Shown: positions 34,106 to 43,173 of the stretch, piece by piece
How the letters are laid out: every line of letters starts with the position of its first letter
Numbering within the stretch: the first letter of the stretch is position 1
Assembly: GCA_016209895.1 (NCBI GenBank)
Contig: JACQVH010000132.1
Coordinates: 1-55,170, forward strand
Length of the DNA stretch: 55,170 bases
Origin: Candidatus Hydrogenedentota bacterium
GTDB taxonomy: Bacteria; Hydrogenedentota; Hydrogenedentia; Hydrogenedentales; SLHB01
Direction of reading: 5' to 3'
Made by a program: the position numbers and the translations under genes
The notes under the pieces: generated by a model
The model's input: only the letters and a program-made list of their open reading frames with translations
Database searches by the model: none
What the model was told of the DNA's origin: nothing

Positions 34106-37100
34106 GCCGCGCTCTCGGCGGCGTTCCTCTCACTAAACTTGACCGACACGATTTGGGAAACGCCGCGCTCCTGCATGGTGACCCCGTAGAGGGCGTCGGC
34201 GCGCGACATGGTCTGCTTGTTGTGCGTGATGACGATGAACTGGCTGTCTGCCGTGAATTCCTCGAGCAGCGACAGGAACCGGCCGATGTTGGCGTCGTCC
34301 AGCGGCGCGTCCACCTCGTCCAGGATGCAAAACGGGCTGGGTCGCGCCTTGAATATGCTGAACAACAGCGCGATCGCCGTCATCGCACTCTCGCCGCCGG
34401 ACAACAGGGAGATGGATTGCGGCTTCTTGCCGGGCGGCCGCGCTTCGATCTCGATCCCGCTTTCGAGCGGATCGTCCTCATCGAGCAGATAGATGCGCGC
34501 TTGGCCGCCGTTAAACAGTTGCCGGAAGAAGACCCGAAAATTCTCGCCCACCGCGTGAAAGGTTTCCATGAACATCTCGCGGATGCGCTTGTCGCTCCGG
34601 GCAATCACGCCCAGAAGCGTTTCGCGCGCCTTCTGCAGGTCTTCCGCCTGGGCCACCAGAAAGGCGTTCCGTTGTTCCAGCGCTTCGTACTCTTCAATCG
34701 CCATCAAGTTCACTTCGCCCAGCCGCTGCAATTGATTGCGTCGCTCGGTCACCAGTTGCTCGCGAGTGTCGTCGTCGTACTCATCGCCGCCCACCTCGTC
34801 CGCCGTCAGCGAAGCCAATGCGAGGTGGTATTCGGCCAGAATCCGTTCCTGGAAGAACCCGATCCGGTCCTCGTTTTGTCGCAACACCAACTCCAGCCGG
34901 TGCACCTCCGACTGCGCCTCGCGTACCCGTTCCCGAACTTCCCGCAACGACTTCTCCAGCGACTCGGATTCGTCCAGCAGCCGCTGGCGCGTGTTCTCGG
35001 CTTCGACGACTTGCTGGCGGGCCTTCTCGCGCGAGTCGGAGAGTGCCCGCGTCTGCTCGACCGCCGCCTTCATTTCCGCTTCGAGACGCGCCTGGTTTTG
35101 CCGCAATTGCTCGAGCAATTCCGTTCGGCGCTGCTTCTCCTGGACGGCCTCATCGTAAAGCAGTCGCTCGCGCTCGGCGTCGCGCTGCGCTTCTTCCTGT
35201 TGGTGCGAGACTTGCGCCGTCTGGACCCGAAGGTCGCCCAAATCCTGGGCGCACACCGAAAGCGCTTGCCGCGCACGCGCCGCCGCTTCCTGCGCGGCGG
35301 CAACTTCGCCCTGCAAGGCCTCATCGTCGCTTTCGAGGTGTTCCACGCGCGCGGTAGCCTGCCGGCGCTGAACTTCCAATTCCTCCCGCTGGGTGCAAAG
35401 CTCGTCGCGGCGATCAACCCGTTCCTGCAACGCCCGGGTAAGATTCTCCAGTTCGGTAGTCTGGCGCGTCCGTTCGACGTCGAGTCCCGCGAGTTCCCGC
35501 TGCACCGCGGCGATCTGTTCCGCCCACTCATCCAGACGCGCATTCAAGGCGTTCCGCGACTCGAACTGCGCCTGACGTTCGCCCGTTCGCGCCTGCAACT
35601 GAGATTCCACGCCCTGCGCCTCGCGTTCCAGTTCATCAATCTCCGTGCGCCGTCCCAAAAGACCCCGGCTCTCATGGCGCGTACGCCCGCCGGTCAGCGC
35701 CCCCAACGAGGACAGCACTTCGCCCTCCAAGGTAACCAGCCGGGGAAAGCGCGGCAGCTTGCGCACCACGCCCAACACGTCATCGAGGGTTTCGACAATG
35801 ACGGTATTATGGAGAAGATATTCGACGGCCTTCTGCAGCGGGGCGTCGTATCGCACAAAATCAATCGCCCGCCCAATAACACCCTTGACGTGTTCCAACA
35901 GGCGGCTCTCGTCCGCTCCGCTGCTGTGAATGAGATCGAGCGGCAGGAAGGTAACGCGCCCGGCCATGTGTTGCTTGAGGAACTCGATCGCCGCCTGCGC
36001 CGCTTCCGCGTTCTCGGCGATGATATTGTTGATGTTCCCGCCCAGCGCCGCCTCGATGGCGCGCTCGAACCGCTTGTCCGTCGAAAGCAGGTCGCCGGCC
36101 GGGCCCAGGATTCCCGGAAGCGTGTCCGGCTGTTCCTGGCGCGCCCGCATCACGGCCCGCACGCCCGCGGCGAAACCCTCGTACGTATCCCGCAACTCGC
36201 GTAGCGACGTCACCCGGGCCTCCAGGCTGGTCTTCCTCTCCCGTAGCCCCTGAATCGCGTCCTCGATCCGGCGCACACCCTCGCTGTTCTCCGTCAATTC
36301 CGCGCGAGCCGCTGAAATGTGTCGCTCCGTTTCCGCGATCTGTGAACGCTGGCCTTCCTGAAGTTGCCGGATCGAATCCAAACTTTCGACCAGCGCCTGC
36401 TGTTTGCGATCGTCGCCGGCCTGCCGTTCATGGATTCCCTGCAACTGCGTCTCAAGATTTGACAGCGCGGCGCCGATCGTCTCCAACTCGGCGAGCGTCC
36501 GCGTGCGCTGGTTCATCCACTCCACGGTCCGCACCCGCACGGCTTCGAGATGGGCGTCTGCTTCGGCCACCCGCCGAGTGTCCCGACCGTGGTCTTGCTG
36601 CTTGCCCTCCAGCGCCGAGTTGCCGGCCGCCAGTTCCGCTTCCAATTCCGCCAATCGCGCTCGCGTCGTTTCAATCTGCTTCAAAATGCGCTCGGCGCGC
36701 TCGCCGAATGAGGCCAGTTCCTGCCGGCACTGCTGCTGTTGCTCCTGGCTGAACTCGATTTGTTGACGCAACAACGCGATCTGCCGCTCGATCCGGTCCA
36801 TGTCGGTATCGAGACCATGCACCGCCTCGCGCCGCGCCAGAAGTACGCGGTCCACTTCCAGTTTTTCGAGTCCGAGCTCTTCGAACCGCGCTTCAAGCCG
36901 ACTCATCTCCGCGTTGGCCGATTCGAACGCATTCTGGCCGGCCGCATAGGCGGTCTGGAGTTGTTTGACTTCTTCCGTTAGGCGCACGTACTTACAAAAT
37001 ATAGACCGGATTTCCAGCTCCCGCAGTTGCGCGCTGAGTTCCCGATACCGGATCGCGGCGTTCACCTGACGTTTCAGCGAACGCATCTGGCGCTGCACTT

Positions 37101-37689
37101 CCGCGATGATGTCGTTCAACCGCAGCATGTTCTGCTCGGCGGATTCCAGTTTGCGCATCGCCACACGTTTGCGGGTCTTGTACTTGATGATCCCGGCGGC
37201 CTCCTCGAAGATGAAGCGGCGGTCTTCGGGTTTGGAACTAAGGATCAGGTCCATCTTCCCCTGGCCGATCATCGAGTAGGCGTGCGTCCCGATGCCGGTG
37301 TCCATGAAGAGCTCGTGGATGTCGCGCAGACGGCACGGCGCCATGTTGAGCAGATACTCGCTCTCGCCCGAACGATAGACCCGCCGCGTGACTTGCACCT
37401 CGGAAAAATCCACCGGCAGCCGCGAATCCGAGTTGTCGAACACCACCGAGACTTCCGCCATGCCCAGGGGATGCCGTGCGTCGCTGCCGTTGAATATCAC
37501 ATCCTGCATGTGCGCGCCGCGCAATTCCCGGGCGCTCTGCTCCCCCAGCACCCAGCGCAACGCATCCAGGATATTGCTCTTCCCGCAACCGTTGGGACCC
37601 ACCACCGCCGTGGTTCCCGGCTCCAACCGGACCACGGTGCGCTCCGCGAAAGACTTGAAGCCGATAAGTTCGATCTGCTTAAAGTACAT
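34102..37689 (-). CDS. smc: Chromosome segregation protein SMC
   Basis: A 1195-residue SMC. Walker A is VVGPNGCGKSNILDALRWVL with LGEQSARELRG; two long coiled coils flank a hinge at about residues 510-650 (LPGILGPAGDLLSTDKRFE, AALGGNINNII). The C-head has LSGGESAMTAIALLFSIF and FCILDEVDAPLDDANIGRF. It would form condensin with ScpA and ScpB (not in the window), organising the chromosome by loop extrusion. Full family length. Confidence 0.97.
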   Translation of the reverse strand: MYFKQIELIGFKSFAERTVVRLEPGTTAVVGPNGCGKSNILDALRWVLGEQSARELRGAHMQDVIFNGSDARHPLGMAEVSVVFDNSDSRLPVDFSEVQVTRRVYRSGESEYLLNMAPCRLRDIHELFMDTGIGTHAYSMIGQGKMDLILSSKPEDRRFIFEEAAGIIKYKTRKRVAMRKLESAEQNMLRLNDIIAEVQRQMRSLKRQVNAAIRYRELSAQLRELEIRSIFCKYVRLTEEVKQLQTAYAAGQNAFESANAEMSRLEARFEELGLEKLEVDRVLLARREAVHGLDTDMDRIERQIALLRQQIEFSQEQQQQCRQELASFGERAERILKQIETTRARLAELEAELAAGNSALEGKQQDHGRDTRRVAEADAHLEAVRVRTVEWMNQRTRTLAELETIGAALSNLETQLQGIHERQAGDDRKQQALVESLDSIRQLQEGQRSQIAETERHISAARAELTENSEGVRRIEDAIQGLRERKTSLEARVTSLRELRDTYEGFAAGVRAVMRARQEQPDTLPGILGPAGDLLSTDKRFERAIEAALGGNINNIIAENAEAAQAAIEFLKQHMAGRVTFLPLDLIHSSGADESRLLEHVKGVIGRAIDFVRYDAPLQKAVEYLLHNTVIVETLDDVLGVVRKLPRFPRLVTLEGEVLSSLGALTGGRTRHESRGLLGRRTEIDELEREAQGVESQLQARTGERQAQFESRNALNARLDEWAEQIAAVQRELAGLDVERTRQTTELENLTRALQERVDRRDELCTQREELEVQRRQATARVEHLESDDEALQGEVAAAQEAAARARQALSVCAQDLGDLRVQTAQVSHQQEEAQRDAERERLLYDEAVQEKQRRTELLEQLRQNQARLEAEMKAAVEQTRALSDSREKARQQVVEAENTRQRLLDESESLEKSLREVRERVREAQSEVHRLELVLRQNEDRIGFFQERILAEYHLALASLTADEVGGDEYDDDTREQLVTERRNQLQRLGEVNLMAIEEYEALEQRNAFLVAQAEDLQKARETLLGVIARSDKRIREMFMETFHAVGENFRVFFRQLFNGGQARIYLLDEDDPLESGIEIEARPPGKKPQSISLLSGGESAMTAIALLFSIFKARPSPFCILDEVDAPLDDANIGRFLSLLEEFTADSQFIVITHNKQTMSRADALYGVTMQERGVSQIVSVKFSERNAAESAA

Positions 37690-37807
37690 GCTTCGTACCG
37701 CTACTCCGCTCCACTGAGTCTAACACTCCCCACTCGAAACTTGTCCGCCGCGCGTGGATTCAACACTTAGCTTTCGCCATTTGGCATTGTCCGCATTCCC
37801 CAATTGC

Positions 37808-38590
37808 TTACTCGCTCGTCTTTATCACGCGCGAGATTTCCCGCGCCTTGCCCGTGGTCTCGTCGGCGTCAATCAGCACCGCGGACAAAATCGTAGGCCC
37901 TTTCGCCACCTTGAACTCGCGCGGCATGCCGGTCAGGAATCTGTGGAGGACGTGTTCCCGCTCCATACCAATCACCGAATCTCTCGGCCCGGTCATACCG
38001 ACGTCGGTTATATACGCGGTGCCGTTGGGAAGGATGCGTTCGTCCGCGGTCTGCACGTGCGTATGCGTGCCTACCACCGCCGCGCATCGCCCATCCAGGA
38101 ACCAGCCCATCGCGATCTTCTCGGAAGTAGCCTCCGCGTGCATGTCCACGACAATTACCGCCGCCTGACCGCGCATACGCTCGATCTCGCGACGCGCCGA
38201 CTCGAATGGACAGCCGAACGGCTCCATATAGATGCGTCCCAGCAGATTGATAATACCTACCCGCCGACCCTCGCCGACTTCGACCACCGTCGAGCCTTTG
38301 CCCGGCACTCCCGCCGGATAATTGGCCGGACGAACTACCTGACTGAACGAGTCCAGCGCCGGGGCCAGATCCTTCTTCTTCCAGGTATGGTTGCCCAGCG
38401 TGATCGCCTGCACGCCCGCCGCAAACAACTCCTTCAGGGTATCCGGTGTGGCGCCCAGTCCGCCGGCGGCATTCTCGCCGTTCGCAACGACCAAGTCAAT
38501 CTCAAACTCGGAGCGCAGTTCCGGCACCCACCGCGCCACGCACGTGCGACCCGGCCGCCCCACCACGTCGCCGATAAACAATATCCGCAT
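37808..38590 (-). CDS. ymdB: YmdB-type metallophosphoesterase (TIGR00282)
   Basis: A 260-residue cyclic-nucleotide phosphodiesterase-like enzyme. MRILFIGDVVGRPGR, VANGENAAGG, ITLGNHTWKK, VDMHAEATSEK and VVGTHTHVQTADE are the conserved metal and active-site blocks. In Bacillus YmdB degrades cAMP or other cyclic nucleotides, and its gene lies beside rny (ymdA), as here: the two are 15 nt apart and co-directional. The pair is probably co-transcribed. Confidence 0.93.
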   Translation of the reverse strand: MRILFIGDVVGRPGRTCVARWVPELRSEFEIDLVVANGENAAGGLGATPDTLKELFAAGVQAITLGNHTWKKKDLAPALDSFSQVVRPANYPAGVPGKGSTVVEVGEGRRVGIINLLGRIYMEPFGCPFESARREIERMRGQAAVIVVDMHAEATSEKIAMGWFLDGRCAAVVGTHTHVQTADERILPNGTAYITDVGMTGPRDSVIGMEREHVLHRFLTGMPREFKVAKGPTILSAVLIDADETTGKAREISRVIKTSE

Positions 38591-38605
38591 GAGCCGGCGA
38601 AAGCG

Positions 38606-40174
38606 CTACTTCGCGGTTTCCACGGCCCGCGTCTCGCGGATTACCGTGACCTTGATCTGACCCGGATACGTGAGCTCGCTCTCGACCTTGCGCGCAACGT
38701 CTCGAGCCAACATCGCCGCTTCGGCGTCCGTGATACGCTCGGGCTGCACCACCACCCGCACCTCGCGACCCGCCTGCAGCGCAAACGCCTTCTCGACGCC
38801 CGGGAAGCTATCCGCGATCTTCTCCAATTGCTCCAGCCGCTTAATGTAGGTCTCCACGGTCTCGCGACGCGCGCCCGGCCGGGCCGCCGACAGCGCGTCC
38901 GCCGCCTGGACCAGAACCGACGCGATGTGTTCCTGAGGTATCTCATTGTGGTGCGAACCGGCCGCGTTGGCCACCGCCTCATTCTCGCCATATTTCTTCG
39001 CCAAGTCCCGGCCAATCAGCGCATGGGAACCTTCCATCTCATGGTTGACCGCTTTCCCGATGTCGTGGACCAACCCCGCCCGTTTGGCCTCGTGTACGTT
39101 TAGGCCCAGTTCGGCGGCCATAATCCCCGCCAGATGGCATACCTCGATGGAATGCCGCAAAACGTTTTGCCCATACGACGTCCGGTAATTCAGCCGTCCG
39201 AGCAGCTTGACAATCTCCGGATGCAAACCGTGTACGTCGGCCTCCAGACAAGCCTGCTCGCCAATCTCTTTGATGGTCTGGCCCATCTCATCGTTGACCT
39301 TGTGCACCATCTCCTCGATCCGCGCCGGATGAATCCGTCCGTCCGACACCAGTCGTTCGAGCGACACCCGCGCCACTTCCCGCCGAATCGGATCAAAACC
39401 GGACAGAATCACCGCCTCCGGCGTGTCGTCAATGATGATGTTGATGCCCGTGGCGCCCTCCAGGGTCCGGATTGTGGGTCCTTCCCGGCCGATGATGCGG
39501 CCTTTCATCTCGTCTTTGGGCAAGGGCACTACCGAAACCACCGCCTCCGCCACGTGATCCGCCGCGCAACGTTGAATCGCCTGCGTAATAATCCACTTGG
39601 CCTTCTTGTCCGCCTGCTCCTGCAACTCGTCCTCGACCCGTTTCAACCGGATCGCGCTCTCACGCTTTACCTCGGTCTCCAGTTGTGCAAAAAGGACCTT
39701 CTTCGCTTCCTCGGCGCTCATCGCCGAAATCCGCTCCAACTGCCGAACATGCTCACTTTCCAGTTGCGCAACACGCTCCCTCTCCTTGCGCACCGCCGTG
39801 TCCCGTTCCTGGATATCCCGCTCCCGCGCGTTGAGTTCCGACCCTTTCCGGTCAATTGCTTCGAGACGCTTGTCCACGCTCTCTTCTTTCGCCAGAATCC
39901 GCTTCTCCAAGGCCACCAATTCTTTGCGCTGCTCCCGGGCCTCCTTCTCAAGTTGGGCCCGCAGTTCAATGCGTTGTTCCTTTAAGCTGGTATTAGCATC
40001 CTTCAGGATCGAAGCGGCTTCCCGCTCAGCATCCGAGATAGTTTGGGCCGCTTGGCGACGCGCTTTTCCGAGTAAGCCGGAGCCAATCAGCCGCGCACCG
40101 ATGACGGTTACGATGATGCCAAACAGGAAGAGCGCCGGTCCGATCCAAAGGAGATGTTGGGGGTTGCCCCACAT
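38606..40174 (-). CDS. rny: Ribonuclease Y
   Basis: A 522-residue membrane endoribonuclease that starts mRNA decay. Residues about 7-30 are a single transmembrane helix ([20 protein letters not shown]). A long coiled coil runs to about 200, followed by a KH domain ([20 protein letters not shown]) and an HD domain with the metal pair in [19 protein letters not shown] and [16 protein letters not shown] lies 8 nt before the ATG. It is preceded by a strong promoter and a long leader, suggesting post-transcriptional control of this key RNase. RicT, its partner in Bacillus, is also encoded in the window. Confidence 0.96.
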   Translation of the reverse strand: MWGNPQHLLWIGPALFLFGIIVTVIGARLIGSGLLGKARRQAAQTISDAEREAASILKDANTSLKEQRIELRAQLEKEAREQRKELVALEKRILAKEESVDKRLEAIDRKGSELNARERDIQERDTAVRKERERVAQLESEHVRQLERISAMSAEEAKKVLFAQLETEVKRESAIRLKRVEDELQEQADKKAKWIITQAIQRCAADHVAEAVVSVVPLPKDEMKGRIIGREGPTIRTLEGATGINIIIDDTPEAVILSGFDPIRREVARVSLERLVSDGRIHPARIEEMVHKVNDEMGQTIKEIGEQACLEADVHGLHPEIVKLLGRLNYRTSYGQNVLRHSIEVCHLAGIMAAELGLNVHEAKRAGLVHDIGKAVNHEMEGSHALIGRDLAKKYGENEAVANAAGSHHNEIPQEHIASVLVQAADALSAARPGARRETVETYIKRLEQLEKIADSFPGVEKAFALQAGREVRVVVQPERITDAEAAMLARDVARKVESELTYPGQIKVTVIRETRAVETAK

Positions 40175-40437
40175 AGACTCGACCTCCCTTCCTCAATACA
40201 TAGGGCCCTACAGGCCCCGCTGAACTTTACACCGGAAGGAAGAGAAAAAGAAGACGTATCCTCATGCAGACCAATAAGTTATGGATGGACCCCATATCTC
40301 GGGGACACGCCAAATAACACCGCGGTTGGCACTGCATATCTCTAACGCGCAAACATGGTTCGCATTACGCACGCGACCAAATTCCTTACGTTTCCTCATC
40401 CTCACCCGAACAAATTTTCCGGTGAAACTCGTTGTCT
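40175..40437 (-). ncRNA. Structured 5' leader of rny (candidate regulatory RNA)
   Basis: About 260 untranslated bases between the promoter and rny. On the minus strand ATGCAG (40337-40332) pairs with CTGCAT (40269-40264), enclosing GCCAA/TTGGC (40330-40326 with 40313-40309) and CCCC/GGGG (40304-40301 with 40293-40290). Together these form a closed three-way-like fold. No known riboswitch class is recognised. RNases often autoregulate through leader structures. A 64-codon frame across it has no ribosome-binding site and no family match. Confidence 0.4.
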
Positions 40438-40443
40438 GCGCGT

Positions 40444-40473
40444 AGTATATGAACACCAGGAAGCCGATGTCAA
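40444..40473 (-). promoter_or_regulatory. Sigma70-like promoter of rny
   Basis: TTGACA (40473-40468), an 18-nt spacer and TATACT (40449-40444) on the minus strand. Transcription would start near 40437. Confidence 0.65.
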
Positions 40474-40550
40474 TGACAAATTCCGCGGAACCGTCAAGAA
40501 CTGAACCAAACTAAAAAGCCCGGCGCCGGCACCGGAGCGAAACCCCAGCG

Positions 40551-40603
40551 GTCCGTGTTGGTCTGTGTTCCGTCCGTGCCAGTCCGTGTTTCGTCGGTGT
40601 GTT
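40551..40603. repeat. Degenerate GTCCGTGTT tandem repeat
   Basis: Five imperfect copies of GTCCGTGTT-like units, 10-11 nt apart (GTCCGTGTTG, GTCTGTGTTCC, GTCCGTGCCA, GTCCGTGTTTC, GTCGGTGTG). They lie between the divergent rny and porin promoters. Confidence 0.6.
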
Positions 40604-40667
40604 CACGTTCGCTCTACGGGTCTGATTCTCTTCTTTTCTTACGAACCGCCCACCCCGAATTTGGGCC

Positions 40668-40696
40668 TTGACAGCCCTCGCCCTTTTTGCTATAGT
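40668..40696 (+). promoter_or_regulatory. Sigma70-like promoter of the first porin
   Basis: TTGACA (40668-40673), an exact 17-nt spacer, TATAGT (40691-40696). It leaves a 5' leader of about 280 nt. The bases after the -10 (TAATCGAGGC) recur after the second porin's -10 (TAATCGAAGC). Confidence 0.65.
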
Positions 40697-40799
40697 CCGC
40701 CCTGTAATCGAGGCAAGTTACGTTTTTGGGGAAGGACCAATGACAGGGGTAGTGTGACGTAACGCCAAGTTCCATCATAAATGATCTCACTTCGGAGGC

Positions 40800-40851
40800 G
40801 GAAGGAGGGATGAAACGCGCAGCCAAAGTATGCGTCCTCCCGGGATCATGA
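40800..40851 (+). promoter_or_regulatory. Conserved leader element with a short reading frame, first porin
   Basis: The 13-mer GGAAGGAGGGATG (40800-40812) also occurs in the second porin's leader. It opens a 13-codon frame (MKRAAKVCVLPGS) ending at 40851. The ATG is only one base from the AGGAGG, so efficient initiation there is doubtful; the element may act as RNA. Confidence 0.35.
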
Positions 40852-40980
40852 ATCCGTGATGTTCACTATAGATACGAAGTTCGTAACTACAGCCGTGCGC
40901 CGAGACGGTTTTCGTCTTGTGTGCCGCTGTAAACGGAAGTGGCGAATAACCACTTCTTATCCATAGGGAGCAAAAAACTA

Positions 40981-42549
40981 ATGCGTACAACATTAGTCAT
41001 CCTAGTTGCTGTAATCGCCTTGGCGGCTCTGCCGGCCACGGCTGAATTGCAGAACGTATTAACCGGCGGAGAAATCAAAATCCGCGGGAACTACTATTCC
41101 AACGCGTTTACCGGACCGGCCGCCGCCGAAATCCGCTGGCCGAATATATTTCTGCCGGCCCGCGCCATGGGTGGCCCGTTCAACGCGCTGGGCGCCGTGA
41201 GCATCTTTGATTGGGACGACCGTGGAAACGAGCTCAAGATGATCGAGCAGCGGACCCGTTTGAACATCCGCGCCGACTTCACCAACGAAGTCAGCGCGTT
41301 TATCGAACTGGACAGCTACGACATCTGGGGCGAAGACTTCCGGTCGAACTACATCACCGGCGCCGACGGGCGCGCCGCAAGCGGAAATGATGTCGAGATT
41401 TACCAGAGCTACATCCAAGCCAGCGAAATGTGGGGGTACCCCCTGCGTCTTCGCATCGGTCGTCAGGAACTGAGCTTGGGGAATGAGTGGCTGGTCGGCA
41501 CGAACAGCACCAACTCCTTCTTCACCGGCCTGTCGTTCGACGCGATTCGCCTTACGTATGCCACCGATACCTTCAGTGTGGATGCGTTTGCGAGCAAGCT
41601 GGCCGATATCAGCCCCATTGAAGAAGACGGCGACGTTGATTTCTACGGTATCTACGGCAGCTACACCGGCCTCGAAGACATCACCATTGATGCCTACTGG
41701 CTGTTCCTGCGCGATGCCGCCAGCCTCAACGACACCAACTTCATCTGGCTGCCTGAGTGGATCGAAGACATCCTCGGGATTGACGACTACGATCCCACGG
41801 AACTACACACCATCGGCCTCCGCGGAGCCGGCACGTATGGCGCGTTTGATTTCGAAGCTGAAGTCGCCTTTCAGACGGGAGACGCTCACTCCGTCGGCTT
41901 TACTTTCAAGCCGTTCGGCGTGTATGGCGATGACAGCGCTGACTACAGCGAATGGGCGGGCAACCTCGAAGTCGGGTACACCTTCGACATGAACTACCAG
42001 CCGCGGGTGTACTTGGGCGTCGCCTATTTCGGTGGCGAAGACGATCGGGACATTGATTTCTTCGATTGGATCAACCCGTTCGACAAGCCGGATGCCAGCG
42101 TAAGCTTCAACCGCTTGTTCTCGAACGTCGAGTACAGCAAGATTCTCGACACCAACGGCAGCCTGTCCAACTTCTGGGTCGCTCGCGGTGGCGTGAGCGC
42201 TATGCCCACCGAGAATATCGAGGTCATGCTCGATGTCGCGTACTTCCAGGCGCTCGAGGAATTCCAAGCCCCGCCGTCCATTAACATTGGACGCTTTCGT
42301 ATCCCGATTGCTCCGGCCCTCAGCTTCTGGACCACGAGCAACGACGATGAACTGGGCTGGGAAGTCGGCCTGACCGCGAAGTATCACTACAGTGAGGACC
42401 TGACCTTTGAAGCCGGTTGGTCTCACCTGTTCACGGACGACGGCCTGGATGAAGGCAACTTCACGCAAGCCAACGGTCTGGTATTCGACGGTGGTACCAG
42501 TGATGATGATGCCGATTACGTCTACTTCGAAACGAAGATTGCCTTCTAA
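40981..42549 (+). CDS. Outer-membrane porin, alginate-export-like
   Basis: A 522-residue beta-barrel precursor. MRTTLVILVAVIALAALPATA is the signal peptide. EQRTRLNIRADF, EDFRSNYITG, LRIGRQELSLGNEWLVG and FDAIRLTY are the blocks of the alginate-export (AlgE-like) domain. The rest alternates aromatic and acidic residues and ends in a phenylalanine (VYFETKIAF), the signal for barrel assembly. Probably a passive channel for acidic or oligosaccharide solutes. GGGAG stands 11 nt before the ATG, next to a small hairpin (GAAGTGG/CCACTTC, 40936-40956). It has its own promoter and terminator. A close paralogue follows. Confidence 0.85.
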   Translation: MRTTLVILVAVIALAALPATAELQNVLTGGEIKIRGNYYSNAFTGPAAAEIRWPNIFLPARAMGGPFNALGAVSIFDWDDRGNELKMIEQRTRLNIRADFTNEVSAFIELDSYDIWGEDFRSNYITGADGRAASGNDVEIYQSYIQASEMWGYPLRLRIGRQELSLGNEWLVGTNSTNSFFTGLSFDAIRLTYATDTFSVDAFASKLADISPIEEDGDVDFYGIYGSYTGLEDITIDAYWLFLRDAASLNDTNFIWLPEWIEDILGIDDYDPTELHTIGLRGAGTYGAFDFEAEVAFQTGDAHSVGFTFKPFGVYGDDSADYSEWAGNLEVGYTFDMNYQPRVYLGVAYFGGEDDRDIDFFDWINPFDKPDASVSFNRLFSNVEYSKILDTNGSLSNFWVARGGVSAMPTENIEVMLDVAYFQALEEFQAPPSINIGRFRIPIAPALSFWTTSNDDELGWEVGLTAKYHYSEDLTFEAGWSHLFTDDGLDEGNFTQANGLVFDGGTSDDDADYVYFETKIAF

Positions 42550-42570
42550 CGAGTAGATCAATCGCCTTTC

Positions 42571-42606
42571 CTGTCCCCACGGCCCCACGGCCGTGGGGAC
42601 AGTTTT
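42571..42606 (+). terminator. Rho-independent terminator after the first porin
   Basis: A perfect 14-bp stem (42571-42584 with 42589-42602, CTGTCCCCACGGCC arm), loop CCAC, followed by TTTT. Confidence 0.85.
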
Positions 42607-42674
42607 CTCAACCTTACTGCACACTTTCTGCAACATAATCGTGTAGTTTTCGCTAAAAGCCATAGATAATCCAG

Positions 42675-42726
42675 CCCAGGGTTACATCGTACCCCGCATT
42701 TCGGCGGGGTACGATGTAACCCTGGG
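42675..42726. repeat. Perfect 23-bp inverted repeat
   Basis: Arms at 42675-42697 and 42704-42726 are exact reverse complements (starting CCCAGGGTTACATCG), with loop ATTTCG. No T-run follows on either strand, so it is not a standard terminator. It lies between the two porins, after the first one's terminator. Confidence 0.85.
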
Positions 42727-42957
42727 GAAGGAAAGAAACCAAGGAGCTACCCTGAAAGGGTTCCATTGGTCCTATCAAACGGTGCCCGCACCCGGCACTC
42801 AGCCCTCAACACACCCGGGCAATTCACCTCCGAACCCATATCGAATCCTACATCCCAGTGATTCCCAGTCAACATTTCCTACACGAGAGTAGGATTTCTC
42901 GCCGGCCATGCCCCCTAACCCCCCCGATATCAAGCCCCGGCCCGATTGGCATAGGGA

Positions 42958-42985
42958 TTGCTTTTTCTCCCGAGACTGCTATAAT
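42958..42985 (+). promoter_or_regulatory. Sigma70-like promoter of the second porin
   Basis: TTGCTT (42958-42963), a 16-nt spacer, TATAAT (42980-42985). It gives a leader of about 180 nt. Confidence 0.6.
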
Positions 42986-43056
42986 CGTTCGTTGGGTAAT
43001 CGAAGCGTCGCCGCTGCCTTCACGGCAACAGTCTCAATTTGCGGAGTGACGCGAAA

Positions 43057-43126
43057 GGAAGGAGGGATGCGACCGATAAATACACTGTCTCTGTCTCCCA
43101 TTACCGGGAGCGAATCCATTTATTAG
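43057..43126 (+). promoter_or_regulatory. Conserved leader element with a short reading frame, second porin
   Basis: GGAAGGAGGGATG at 43057-43069 is identical to the first porin's leader element. It opens a 19-codon frame (MRPINTLSLSPITGSESIY) ending at 43126, 48 nt before the porin start. The two short peptides are not similar, so the RNA rather than the peptide seems conserved. Confidence 0.35.
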
Positions 43127-43173
43127 CGGAATCAGCGGAGTGGGGAAAAGGGCTCCGCAGGAAGGAGAGTATC

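Noticed and set aside
34153..36204. 683-codon plus-strand frame opposite smc
   Set aside because: Antisense of the coiled-coil coding sequence, which is repetitive and low in antisense stops. No domain or start signal.
37754..39103. 449-codon plus-strand frame opposite ymdB and rny
   Set aside because: Antisense shadow of two conserved genes; His/Arg-rich composition typical of such shadows.
40175..40437. 6S RNA as identity of the rny leader
   Set aside because: The closed fold with a central open region was considered, but the typical long-hairpin shape and conserved bubble of 6S RNA are not seen.
40262..40456. 64-codon frame in the rny leader
   Set aside because: No ribosome-binding site and no similarity recognised; it starts over the promoter. 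A structured leader explains the region better.
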